NCBI GenBank assembly: GCA_964437425.1
Contig: CAYTGO010000059.1
Location: 1 to 19,852, forward strand
Source: Scalindua sp964437425
GTDB lineage: Bacteria; Planctomycetota; Brocadiia; Brocadiales; Scalinduaceae
Direction: 5' to 3'
DNA: 19,852 nt
Shown: piece after piece, positions 6,433-13,183 of the stretch
Numbering within the stretch: position 1 is the stretch's first letter
Layout of the letters: every line of letters starts with the position of its first letter
Translations under genes and position numbers: made by a program
Notes under the pieces: model-generated
The model's input: the letters and a program-made list of their open reading frames with translations, nothing else
Told to the model about the DNA's origin: nothing
Databases searched by the model: none

Positions 6433-7809
6433 TTATTTATAAATCTCGTTAAACAGTCCATCTGCTTTTTCAGAGTCAAGATTTTTTAATATATTATACT
6501 GTTCTATGGCAGAATCTCTATCGTCTAAAAGAAGATAAGCAAGGCAGAGATTTAAATGTGCATCTGAATTATCAGGGTCAATCTTTATTAGTCTCCTTAA
6601 CGCCTCAATCGCATTCTTTTGCATGTGTGATTTGAGATAGGCAACACCGAGATTTAAATGAGCATCAGTATAGTCAGGGTCAATCTTTATTGCCTGTTTA
6701 TATGCATCAATCGCATCTTTATACTTGCCTGATTCGTAGTAGGCAACACCAAGATTATAATGAGCATCCACAAAATCAGGGTTAATCATTATCGCCTGTT
6801 TGTATGCATCAATCGCATCTTTGTACTTGTCTGATTCGCAGTAGGCAATACCAATATTATAATGAACCATTGCATCACCAGGATCAATACTTATTAGTCT
6901 CTTTAACGCCTGAACCGCATTTTTTTGCATGTGTGATTTGAGATAGGCAACACCGAGATTTAAATGAGCATACGTATAATCAGGGTCAACCTTTATAGCC
7001 TGTTTGTATGCATCAATCGCATCTTTATACTTGCCTGATTCGTAGTAGGTAAGGCCGAAGCTGTTCCAATATGCTGCACTGTTTATATAATCCTCCAGCC
7101 CTGACTCTTTTATCGCAGTTACCCTTTCACTACTAATCTTATCCTCTATCAATTTCACAGATATTGCACTGCTAAAATTATGCAGCGCACTGGAGCCGGA
7201 TGTTACAACTCCAACAACTTCACCGTTTCTGTTAACTACAGGACTTCCGCTCATTCCGGGTGAAGCGGCTGCTGTCATCAGCAGAATTTCTACCTTTTCA
7301 CCAATCTTTCTTATTTCGCTTAATAAACCAACAGAAATTGTATCTTCAAACCCTGAAGGACGGCCTAAAATGTAAACTTCCTCGCCTATATTTGCTTTTC
7401 CTATGGCTCCAAGTTTGACTACAGGCAAACTTCTCGCTTTTACCTTGAGAATAACAAGGTCATTTTCTTTGTCTATGAAAATCAACCCTTCAACATCCAA
7501 AACCTTATTACTCGCCTTTACCTTGATCTCTTTTGCCATGCCTATGACATGGTAATTAGTTACCACTACCCCATCTTGTCTTACAATAAATCCACTGCCA
7601 TGTCTGATTGCATTGCCTTTGTCATCATAAGCAGTAACCACCACAACAGCCTTGATATTTTCCTTAATGATTTTATTAGCATCAGCCAGGGAAACAGCAG
7701 GCAAAAAGATTAATAGAGTTATTAAAAAAAAGAGATACTTAATCCATGTATGGACAATCTCCTTTTTCCCATTATTTGATTTCCTTATTCTTTCGTTTCT
7801 CTGTTTCAT
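6433..7809 (-). CDS. Secreted trypsin-like serine protease with C-terminal TPR array
   Basis: Counting from the Met at 7809 (458 residues), a basic start and hydrophobic stretch (about 24-39, YLFFLITLLIFLPAV) form a signal peptide or anchor. A chymotrypsin-fold protease domain of the HtrA/S1C-like type follows (about 48-230). Its triad is visible: His87 in VVTNYHVI, Asp117 in ENDLVIL, and Ser187 in PGMSGSPVVN. No PDZ domain is present. Instead, six TPR units of 34 residues occupy about 247-450. Units 1-2 and 4-5 are near copies, 102 residues (306 bases) apart. The likely role is a periplasmic or membrane-tethered protease whose partners are chosen by the TPRs. An in-frame ATG at 7848 would add 13 residues (MVGGSVENGVVGR); neither start has a convincing ribosome site, and I prefer the shorter because it gives a normal signal-peptide start. 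Confidence 0.88.
   Translation of the reverse strand: MKQRNERIRKSNNGKKEIVHTWIKYLFFLITLLIFLPAVSLADANKIIKENIKAVVVVTAYDDKGNAIRHGSGFIVRQDGVVVTNYHVIGMAKEIKVKASNKVLDVEGLIFIDKENDLVILKVKARSLPVVKLGAIGKANIGEEVYILGRPSGFEDTISVGLLSEIRKIGEKVEILLMTAAASPGMSGSPVVNRNGEVVGVVTSGSSALHNFSSAISVKLIEDKISSERVTAIKESGLEDYINSAAYWNSFGLTYYESGKYKDAIDAYKQAIKVDPDYTYAHLNLGVAYLKSHMQKNAVQALKRLISIDPGDAMVHYNIGIAYCESDKYKDAIDAYKQAIMINPDFVDAHYNLGVAYYESGKYKDAIDAYKQAIKIDPDYTDAHLNLGVAYLKSHMQKNAIEALRRLIKIDPDNSDAHLNLCLAYLLLDDRDSAIEQYNILKNLDSEKADGLFNEIYK
6596..7060 (-). repeat. 306-base repeat inside the TPR region
   Basis: The segment beginning gcatgtgtgatttgagatag at 6621 recurs at 6927. The surrounding 150 or so bases (TPR units 5-4 and 2-1) are nearly identical, with mostly synonymous differences. 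The period equals three 34-residue TPRs, so a block of repeats was duplicated recently compared with the age of the gene. Confidence 0.75.
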
Positions 7810-7914
7810 TCTTCCAACAACCCCATTTTCCACACTACCCCCTACCATTGTTCTAAAGCTTATTCCATCACTGCAGTCACCTTCATAGTAAACGGCAGAA
7901 CCCCACAGATATTA

Positions 7915-8020
7915 ACGGAAAACAAACTCACCACACTGTCAAAATATATCTGGGAAGCTTGAAGAAACTTGAATGGACTCTGGGATGAGAAAAATTAGAC
8001 ACGAATTTTACTAATCTACA
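7915..8020 (+). pseudogene. Degenerate second copy of the dynamin-like gene's 3' end
   Basis: The stretch aligns with 6236-6345, the last codons of the dynamin-like gene plus about 20 bases beyond its stop. Shared pieces include ctcaccacactgtcaaa versus cttaccacactttcaaa, gggaagcttgaaga in both, and ttagacacgaat...actaatc in both. Relative to the intact gene it has a 1-base insertion near 7944 that shifts the frame into a stop, and a deletion of roughly nine bases before the LxGLWxE end. Only the tail is recognisable; the upstream part is replaced by the start region of the leftward protease gene. Confidence 0.7.
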
Positions 8021-8111
8021 CTAAAAAAAAACTTAACGCTCCCCGGACAAAAGGCGACGAGGACAAGGAGATCGCAGAGAACACAGGAATATTACAAGTG
8101 AAATGTATTTC

Positions 8112-8156
8112 AGAGTAGACTAGCTATACTCCGGACAATTAATCATAGTCTACTCT
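8112..8156. repeat. Inverted repeat at the end of the PilZ gene
   Basis: The 11-base arm agagtagacta (8112-8122) is the reverse complement of tagtctactct (8146-8156), with a 23-base loop. The right arm lies in the last codons of the leftward PilZ gene and the left arm just past its stop. It may be a transcription end or RNA-stabilising hairpin; no T-run follows on either side. Confidence 0.5.
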
Positions 8157-8546
8157 AGTGTCAAGTTTCTCTGTGAATTCTACAGCGACTCCCAGGCTGC
8201 AAGTATCATCCTGGTTTTTAATTACGCTACTCCTGATAACTTTTCCTCTTCCGCTAATTATAAATGATCCCTCTTGTCCGTCGTGTGTGCGAGTAACAGC
8301 ATTTATTCGCAGTGGGATAGATGTTCCCGGAGAGAATGCCTCTATATCATCTGTTACTACTTCGAAATAAACTCCGCTCGCACTAACGTTTATTGTCTTG
8401 CCATTATGATCAAGTACCGAGGCTTTGAAAGAACTATTTAATCTTACATTGTCCCTTCTTACGTCCTGCCTTCTTGCATCACATCTTCTTGCATCGTGCC
8501 TGCGCTCATTTACTCTTCTATCAGAATATTTCTTCTTGGTTTGCAT
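8139..8546 (-). CDS. PilZ-domain (cyclic-di-GMP binding) protein
   Basis: Counting from the Met at 8546 (135 residues), the N-terminus is very basic and contains four tandem five-residue units of the form R-R-x-D/N-A/V (residues 15-34), then a PilZ domain. The PilZ signature is complete: RxxxR (R31 to R35) and NxSxxG (53-58, NVSASG). The C-terminal strands (GRGKVIRS, SLGVAVEF) fit the usual PilZ barrel. Such single-domain proteins bind cyclic-di-GMP and pass the signal to a partner. GGGAG lies at proper distance before this ATG. An in-frame ATG four codons earlier (8558) has a too-close site. It is separated from its neighbours by more than 200 bases, so it is probably transcribed alone. Confidence 0.85.
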   Translation of the reverse strand: MQTKKKYSDRRVNERRHDARRCDARRQDVRRDNVRLNSSFKASVLDHNGKTINVSASGVYFEVVTDDIEAFSPGTSIPLRINAVTRTHDGQEGSFIISGRGKVIRSSVIKNQDDTCSLGVAVEFTEKLDTRVDYD

Positions 8547-8558
8547 ATTTTCTCCCAT

Positions 8559-8793
8559 TTCCTCAGAATTATCGTAAAAATCTCAAGGGTAAGTGTCACT
8601 CACCTTATTTTAACACAATAATCTGAAAGAGAAACCTCCTATTTCCTCTTCCCCCCAACAAACAACACGTCGGGCAGGAAGGCACAAAAAGATTCATGCA
8701 TCTTGTCCCTAGCGTCTTGCTTCTCAATTCGTAAATCTGAAATCGTAATTCTTGCTTCTCTACTCGTAACCTGTAACCTGTAACTCGCAACTC
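8559..8793. other. Intergenic stretch with degenerate repeats
   Basis: It holds no gene that I can support. Its left two-thirds is unremarkable; from about 8717 it passes into the tandem repeat next to the ATPase gene. A 61-codon minus-strand frame here reads like a translation of the repeat and is discarded. Confidence 0.5.
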
Positions 8794-8801
8794 TTACAAC
8801 T
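8717..8801 (-). repeat. 7-base tandem repeat at the 3' side of the ATPase gene
   Basis: The clear core at 8762-8796 is five units: actcgta, acctgta, acctgta, actcgca, actctta. The flank 8717-8761 is a more degenerate extension with cttgcttctc twice (8717, 8751). On the minus strand the array begins gttgtaagagttgcgagtt, the same 19 bases as the array at 6371-6411, and the TAA stop of the ATPase gene lies inside it. Confidence 0.7.
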
Positions 8802-9477
8802 TCAGAGCATCTATCCTCCTGTCAAGGTTTAAGAGTCTGAACCTTATTTCATTTCCAACCTTATACTCGTCTTTCCCTGCGTAGTGACAGATCTCCCTGA
8901 TTGCTGACGGGTTGCCGCCTGATAATCTGAAGACCTCTTTTCTGAAATAGTCCTCCTTATCTATCACAAGACTAAAACTCTCTATAAGATGAGTTATCAA
9001 TTCGAAAGCGTACTTTCTATCCAGATTGTGAATCTCCAGCTTATCAAATGAGAATAGAAGCAGAGACAGATTACCGATTTCTTCGGAATCAGGACTTCGT
9101 GCGACAAAGAGTGCCGGATGCTCATCAAGCAGGTTTTCTAAATACGTAAAGAACTTTGGCCCTACACTACCCATGTGGTCAAAGATAAGATACGGTTTCT
9201 CTTTATGTACTCTCTTATAGAATAACTTCCTTAATGATGAGATATTCTGGCTGGAGAGAAATGCAGGATCATAATCACCTTTCAGAAACCCGGCAAGTGA
9301 GGACTTAATAGTTGAACAGTTATCGGAATAGAGGATTCCCTTGTTACCTGTCTCTCCAAGAGCATGCTTCACGATAGAGGTTTTGCCGACACTCTCCTGC
9401 CCGAAAAGAAACAGGTTCTTCCTCTGCGAAACGAAATCAACAATTTTTCTTACTTCTTTATCTCTTCCTATTAACAC
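8794..9477 (-). CDS. AAA-type/archaeal-like ATPase of unknown role
   Basis: This 227-residue protein starts with GTG at 9477 behind a weak purine stretch. The N-terminus MLIGRDKEVRKI is the usual entry of AAA_16/ORC-type NTPases (a box II-like GR-x-EE/KEV). Walker A is GQESVGKTS (26-34) and Walker B is YLIFDHM, ending at Asp100; the residue after it is His, not the usual Glu. The stretch RLSGGNPSAIREI near residue 190 matches the helical lid (sensor-2 region) of this group. With no further domain it is shorter than STAND regulators. It probably binds ATP in the cytoplasm; whether it hydrolyses it efficiently is open. The neighbouring leftward PilZ and protease genes are too far apart to prove an operon. 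Confidence 0.75.
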   Translation of the reverse strand: MLIGRDKEVRKIVDFVSQRKNLFLFGQESVGKTSIVKHALGETGNKGILYSDNCSTIKSSLAGFLKGDYDPAFLSSQNISSLRKLFYKRVHKEKPYLIFDHMGSVGPKFFTYLENLLDEHPALFVARSPDSEEIGNLSLLLFSFDKLEIHNLDRKYAFELITHLIESFSLVIDKEDYFRKEVFRLSGGNPSAIREICHYAGKDEYKVGNEIRFRLLNLDRRIDALKL

Positions 9478-9735
9478 AGTAAGTTCTCTATATTACGATT
9501 AATAATTTCAGGCTTTTCAGCACTATGATAATAAGGAATTGTCTTGTGAAAGCGAGTAAAAAAACAGATTATTTATTATTGGTTTAAATATTAGAATTTG
9601 TATATATTGGAGGTATAAGACATCTATTTAGCTTTCTCTTATTTTGAAAGAGTTCAGATAATTGCCAGGATTGCGAGGTAAAAAATTGTCCGATAACCCT
9701 GAAAAAGAAAAACTTCACAGAAGGGATTTCCTCAA
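9478..9735. other. Divergent intergenic region leading to the molybdoenzyme operon
   Basis: About 200 AT-rich bases separate the leftward ATPase gene from the rightward operon. The last 55 bases (9681-9735) are the first copy of the start of the iron-sulfur subunit gene. GCGAGG at 9673-9678 would be its ribosome binding site, seven bases before TTG at 9686. No promoter boxes convince me. Confidence 0.5.
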
Positions 9736-9835
9736 NNNNNNNNNNNNNNNNNNNNNNNNNNNNNNNNNNNNNNNNNNNNNNNNNNNNNNNNNNNNNNNNN
9801 NNNNNNNNNNNNNNNNNNNNNNNNNNNNNNNNNNN
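9736..9835. other. Scaffold gap (100 N), probably an unmerged contig overlap
   Basis: Exactly 100 Ns are present. The 55 bases left of the gap (9681-9735) are identical to the 55 bases right of it (9836-9890). This is the pattern left when two contigs overlapping by an assembly k-mer are scaffolded without merging. Confidence 0.85.
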
Positions 9836-9840
9836 AAAAA

Positions 9841-10596
9841 TTGTCCGATAACCCTGAAAAAGAAAAACTTCACAGAAGGGATTTCCTCAAAAAGAGCGGG
9901 GTCGTTGCGGCCTCTGCAGCAGTACTGGCAGGTTCACTATCTGCATGTGCATCCAAACCCCACATCGGCGATAAATCAATTACGGGTAAAAGGCTGGCGA
10001 TGGTAATTGATCTGAGAAAATGTTACGGCTGCCACTCATGTGCAATTGCCTGCAAATCAGAGTTTAACGTGCCTCTAGGGGTACAGAGATCCCGGGTAGA
10101 TACAACAGATAAAGGCACATATCCGGATGTTAAGAGATCTTTCCTCCCCCGTTTATGTAATCATTGTGCAAATCCGTCCTGTGTCAGTATATGCCCTACT
10201 CAAGCCTCACACAGAGATGAAGAAAAGGGCCTAGTAGACATCCACGAAGATAAGTGCATTGGCTGCAATCTGTGCCTTCCGGCATGTCCATATGGCGCCA
10301 GATTTTCACATCCTGTAAAGAATATAGTAAACAAATGTGATTTCTGCATTCACAGAGTAGACAATGGAGTAGTACCATCCTGTGTAAATACCTGCCCGTC
10401 AAATGCTCGAACATTTGGCAACCTTAATGATCCTAACAGCGAAGTAAGTAAACTGGTAGCTGCTAATAATGTGAAGGTATTAAACCCCGGACTCTGCACC
10501 GAACCGAGTGTGTTCTATATTGAACTGGATGAAGATATAGCGAATGGAGAGATTGAACGAATGAATAATACAGAGGGTAGTGAATTAAGGGGTTAA
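9841..10596 (+). CDS. Tat-exported four-cluster [4Fe-4S] ferredoxin subunit of a molybdoenzyme
   Basis: The 251-residue protein is the electron-transfer subunit of the PsrB/PhsB/TtrB/ArrB/DmsB type. It starts at TTG 9841; the ribosome site GCGAGG is found before the duplicate of this start at 9686, left of the gap. Residues 11-16 (HRRDFL) and the hydrophobic stretch to 33 are a twin-arginine signal. It ends in LSAC (33-36), a perfect lipobox, so Cys36 may be lipidated. Sixteen Cys in four groups bind four [4Fe-4S] clusters: 61/64/67/71, 106/109/114/118, 139/142/145/149 and 166/169/181/185. It passes electrons to the catalytic subunit encoded 48 bases downstream. The physiological donor is unknown because no NrfD-like membrane subunit is encoded nearby. 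Confidence 0.88.
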   Translation: MSDNPEKEKLHRRDFLKKSGVVAASAAVLAGSLSACASKPHIGDKSITGKRLAMVIDLRKCYGCHSCAIACKSEFNVPLGVQRSRVDTTDKGTYPDVKRSFLPRLCNHCANPSCVSICPTQASHRDEEKGLVDIHEDKCIGCNLCLPACPYGARFSHPVKNIVNKCDFCIHRVDNGVVPSCVNTCPSNARTFGNLNDPNSEVSKLVAANNVKVLNPGLCTEPSVFYIELDEDIANGEIERMNNTEGSELRG

Positions 10597-10644
10597 CGAA
10601 TTGCGAGTCACAAATGACTAATAACTAATAATAAATGACCAATT
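10597..10644 (+). repeat. Degenerate repeat spacer between the two enzyme subunit genes
   Basis: The 48 bases include gaattgcgagtcacaaatgactaataactaataataaatga, built of short near-repeats (gactaata, actaata, aaatgac). A related piece, ttgactaataactaatcc, follows the chaperone gene at 13861. It leaves the catalytic-subunit gene without a good ribosome binding site. Confidence 0.5.
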
Positions 10645-13164
10645 ATGCTTAAATTAACTAAGAGAAACTTTATCAAATTAGCCGCGTCATGCGGAACCGC
10701 ACTTGCCGGTATGGGTGAGTTTTCCAGGGTTCATGCACTGACCGGTACATTAAAGCTGGAGGCAGGAGGCAGGGATTTCTCTCCGGAAACAGGTAAAGAA
10801 CGCCAGGCAGTCTCTTCCGCCTGTTGGCAATGCGTGTCCAGATGCACAACCCTCAACTATACAGAAAACGGCAGGCTGGTGAAGATTGAAGGAAACCCGG
10901 AATCAATACGTAACCGTGGCAAAATATGTGCAAAGGGACAGGCGGGCATTAACCAGGTATATGATCCTGACAGGGTTCTACATCCAATGTTGAGAGTGGG
11001 CAGAAGAGGCGAAGGGAAATGGAAGAGAATCTCCTGGGACGAGGCGCTGGAACTTGTAGTAAACGGTGGAGATATTGCCGGGCATAGTGTTAAAGGGCTT
11101 AAGAACCTGCAGGACGAAGGCCATCCGGAAAAATTTATGTTTCATTACGGCAGGATGAAGGGTTCTGACAGCAAAATAATCAAAAACAACTTTCTTGCAG
11201 CATTTGGCACAAAGACTATAGGGAATCATACAACTATCTGCGAAGGCGGCAAATGGGTAGCCCAGGAGCTTATCTGGGGTAAGCATTATGATGTTAATGA
11301 CGTGGAACACACAAATATGATCCTTAATTTTGGCAGTAACTTTTTTGAAACACACACCTCACATATTCAACTTGCACAGAGAGCGATTAAAGCAATGACT
11401 GAGCGCGGTGTAAAACTCTACACCTTTGACGTAAGACTTTCCAACACCGCTGCCAAATCAACTGAATGGATTCCCATAAAACCCGGAACTGATTTAGCTG
11501 TAGCACTGGCTATGTGTAATGTAATAATGAGCAATGGATTATATGATCGTGATTTTATTGAAAACTGGACCACGGTTACTGTCGATAGTTTAAAAGACCA
11601 TCTTAAACAGTATACACCTGAATGGGCTGAGCAGTTAAGTGGTGTCCCAGCGGTGATGATCAAATCACTTGCAATCGAATATGCTGAAGCAAATCCCGGT
11701 ACGTGCATCTCCTATAGAGGGCCGGTAGCCCACTATAACGGAGTAGAGTCAGAACGGGCGTTTAAGATGCTTGATGCCATATGCGGATATATTGACGTTA
11801 AAGGCGGAACCTGTCACGGTGTCGGAGCAAAATGGAAATACCCTAAAGTCAAACCTGAGAAGAAGCCTGAGAAATTAAACATAATTGACGGTTTTCCCGG
11901 TGATTCTGCCTTCCCAAATCACCACGTCAGCCATCAGGTCTTAAAAATGATCAGGGATGGACGCTTTGGGAGGCCGGATATTTATATGGTCTACTGCTAC
12001 CAACCGGTTTATGTAAATGGAGAGTGTGCAGAGAATATTCAGATACTGAAGGATGAAACACTGATTCCGTTTCTTGTTACTATATCACCTTTTTATGGTG
12101 AAACAGAGTCACTGGCCGACCTGATACTACCTGACGTAACTTACCTTGAAAGGTGGTCCTGGGACGATATGGTCAGCTACGATATGATTCCTGAATTCTA
12201 TCTTCGTCAACCTGCAATAAAACCTCTTGGAGAGGCACGACAGTTTCAGGATGTTGCTATTGATCTGGCTGAAAGGCTTGACCACAAGCTTCCATTTAAT
12301 TCTACTGAAGATTTTATTCAACAGTCGTGTGAGAAAAGCCATGTAGATTATGAATACCTGAGAAAACATGGCGTCTGGCATAACCCTGATGAAAAACCTC
12401 ACTACCTCTCCTACACCGGGGTTTTAACAGCAGATGACTATTCCGGCGATGATGTTCTCTTTGACAGTAAGACAGAAGTTTACTGGAACTGGAAAAAGTC
12501 AAAGGCAAAGAACAGAGATGAGGCTGTATCAAAAGGATATACAGATACAAAGAGTGCATACAAGGGATATATAGGGCAGAAGATAGACAATAAGGTTTAT
12601 GCCGGGTTTAAGCCTGATAAAGTAAATAAATCGGGTAAGTTTGAGATCTATTCTGAGCTATTGAAGAAAAAAGGGTTTAATCCTATGCCTACATGGTTTG
12701 CGGTGCCGGACTTTGAGAGCAGGAAAGAGGATGAATTGATCCTTTCGTCTTATAAGGTAAACGTGCACACCCACTCACGAACGGCTAATTGTAAGTGGTT
12801 ATCTGAAATCAATCATGATAACTCGGCATTGATAAATCCAGTAACCGCAGAGAAAAGAGGAATAAGGAGTGGTGACAGAATCAGGATCAAATCAGCTGTC
12901 GGCGAAATCATAATGAAAGCAGAAGTTACTGAAGGTGTAATCCCTGATCTAATCGCTATCTCTTTTCATCTCGGCCACTGGCAGTATGGACGTTTTGCCT
13001 CAGGCAAGGACTCTCCTTTAGGTGATTATAATGATATCGATTTAGAATTAAAGTGGTGGTCCGAACACGGTACGAACCCCAACTGGCTGATCCGCAACAG
13101 GCCCGACCGAATCAGCGGCCAATGGCTCATGAATGATGAAATAGTTACGATTACAAAGGTATAA
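10645..13164 (+). CDS. Mo-bisPGD catalytic subunit, PsrA/PhsA/TtrA/ArrA-like reductase
   Basis: The 839-residue protein belongs to the DMSO reductase superfamily. Residues 5-13 (TKRNFIKLA) and the following hydrophobic stretch form a twin-arginine-like signal with Lys-Arg in place of Arg-Arg, and cleavage after RVHA (31) is plausible. A [4Fe-4S] site follows: Cys60, Cys63, Cys67 and Cys95 (C-x2-C-x3-C-x27-C). Cys199 in NHTTICEGGK is the probable Mo ligand, as in the polysulfide/thiosulfate/tetrathionate/arsenate reductase clade. The C-terminal part from about 700 (SYKVNVHTHSRTANCKWL, then a GD-RI-x-SAVGE barrel) is the dinucleotide-binding domain. The length of about 840 suits PsrA/PhsA or ArrA better than TtrA (about 1000). 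The substrate cannot be decided from sequence alone. Partners are the upstream ferredoxin subunit and the downstream chaperone. Confidence 0.87.
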   Translation: MLKLTKRNFIKLAASCGTALAGMGEFSRVHALTGTLKLEAGGRDFSPETGKERQAVSSACWQCVSRCTTLNYTENGRLVKIEGNPESIRNRGKICAKGQAGINQVYDPDRVLHPMLRVGRRGEGKWKRISWDEALELVVNGGDIAGHSVKGLKNLQDEGHPEKFMFHYGRMKGSDSKIIKNNFLAAFGTKTIGNHTTICEGGKWVAQELIWGKHYDVNDVEHTNMILNFGSNFFETHTSHIQLAQRAIKAMTERGVKLYTFDVRLSNTAAKSTEWIPIKPGTDLAVALAMCNVIMSNGLYDRDFIENWTTVTVDSLKDHLKQYTPEWAEQLSGVPAVMIKSLAIEYAEANPGTCISYRGPVAHYNGVESERAFKMLDAICGYIDVKGGTCHGVGAKWKYPKVKPEKKPEKLNIIDGFPGDSAFPNHHVSHQVLKMIRDGRFGRPDIYMVYCYQPVYVNGECAENIQILKDETLIPFLVTISPFYGETESLADLILPDVTYLERWSWDDMVSYDMIPEFYLRQPAIKPLGEARQFQDVAIDLAERLDHKLPFNSTEDFIQQSCEKSHVDYEYLRKHGVWHNPDEKPHYLSYTGVLTADDYSGDDVLFDSKTEVYWNWKKSKAKNRDEAVSKGYTDTKSAYKGYIGQKIDNKVYAGFKPDKVNKSGKFEIYSELLKKKGFNPMPTWFAVPDFESRKEDELILSSYKVNVHTHSRTANCKWLSEINHDNSALINPVTAEKRGIRSGDRIRIKSAVGEIIMKAEVTEGVIPDLIAISFHLGHWQYGRFASGKDSPLGDYNDIDLELKWWSEHGTNPNWLIRNRPDRISGQWLMNDEIVTITKV

Positions 13165-13183
13165 ACATTTATCACAAATCACA

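Noticed and set aside
7810..7905. Upstream open stretch of the protease frame (reads YYEGDCSDGISFRT before the first ATG)
   Set aside because: It has protein-like composition but no start codon with a ribosome site before the stop, and would precede a normal signal peptide; I treat it as untranslated.
8605..8790. 61-codon minus-strand frame between the PilZ and ATPase genes
   Set aside because: Its N-terminal part (RVTGYRLRVE) is just the translation of the 7-base tandem repeat; there is no ribosome site.
10645..13164. Assigning the catalytic subunit specifically as respiratory arsenate reductase because of the arsC relic 8 kb away
   Set aside because: The relic is remote and non-functional, and the visible motifs (C-x2-C-x3-C-x27-C, Mo-Cys) are shared with polysulfide, thiosulfate and tetrathionate reductases.
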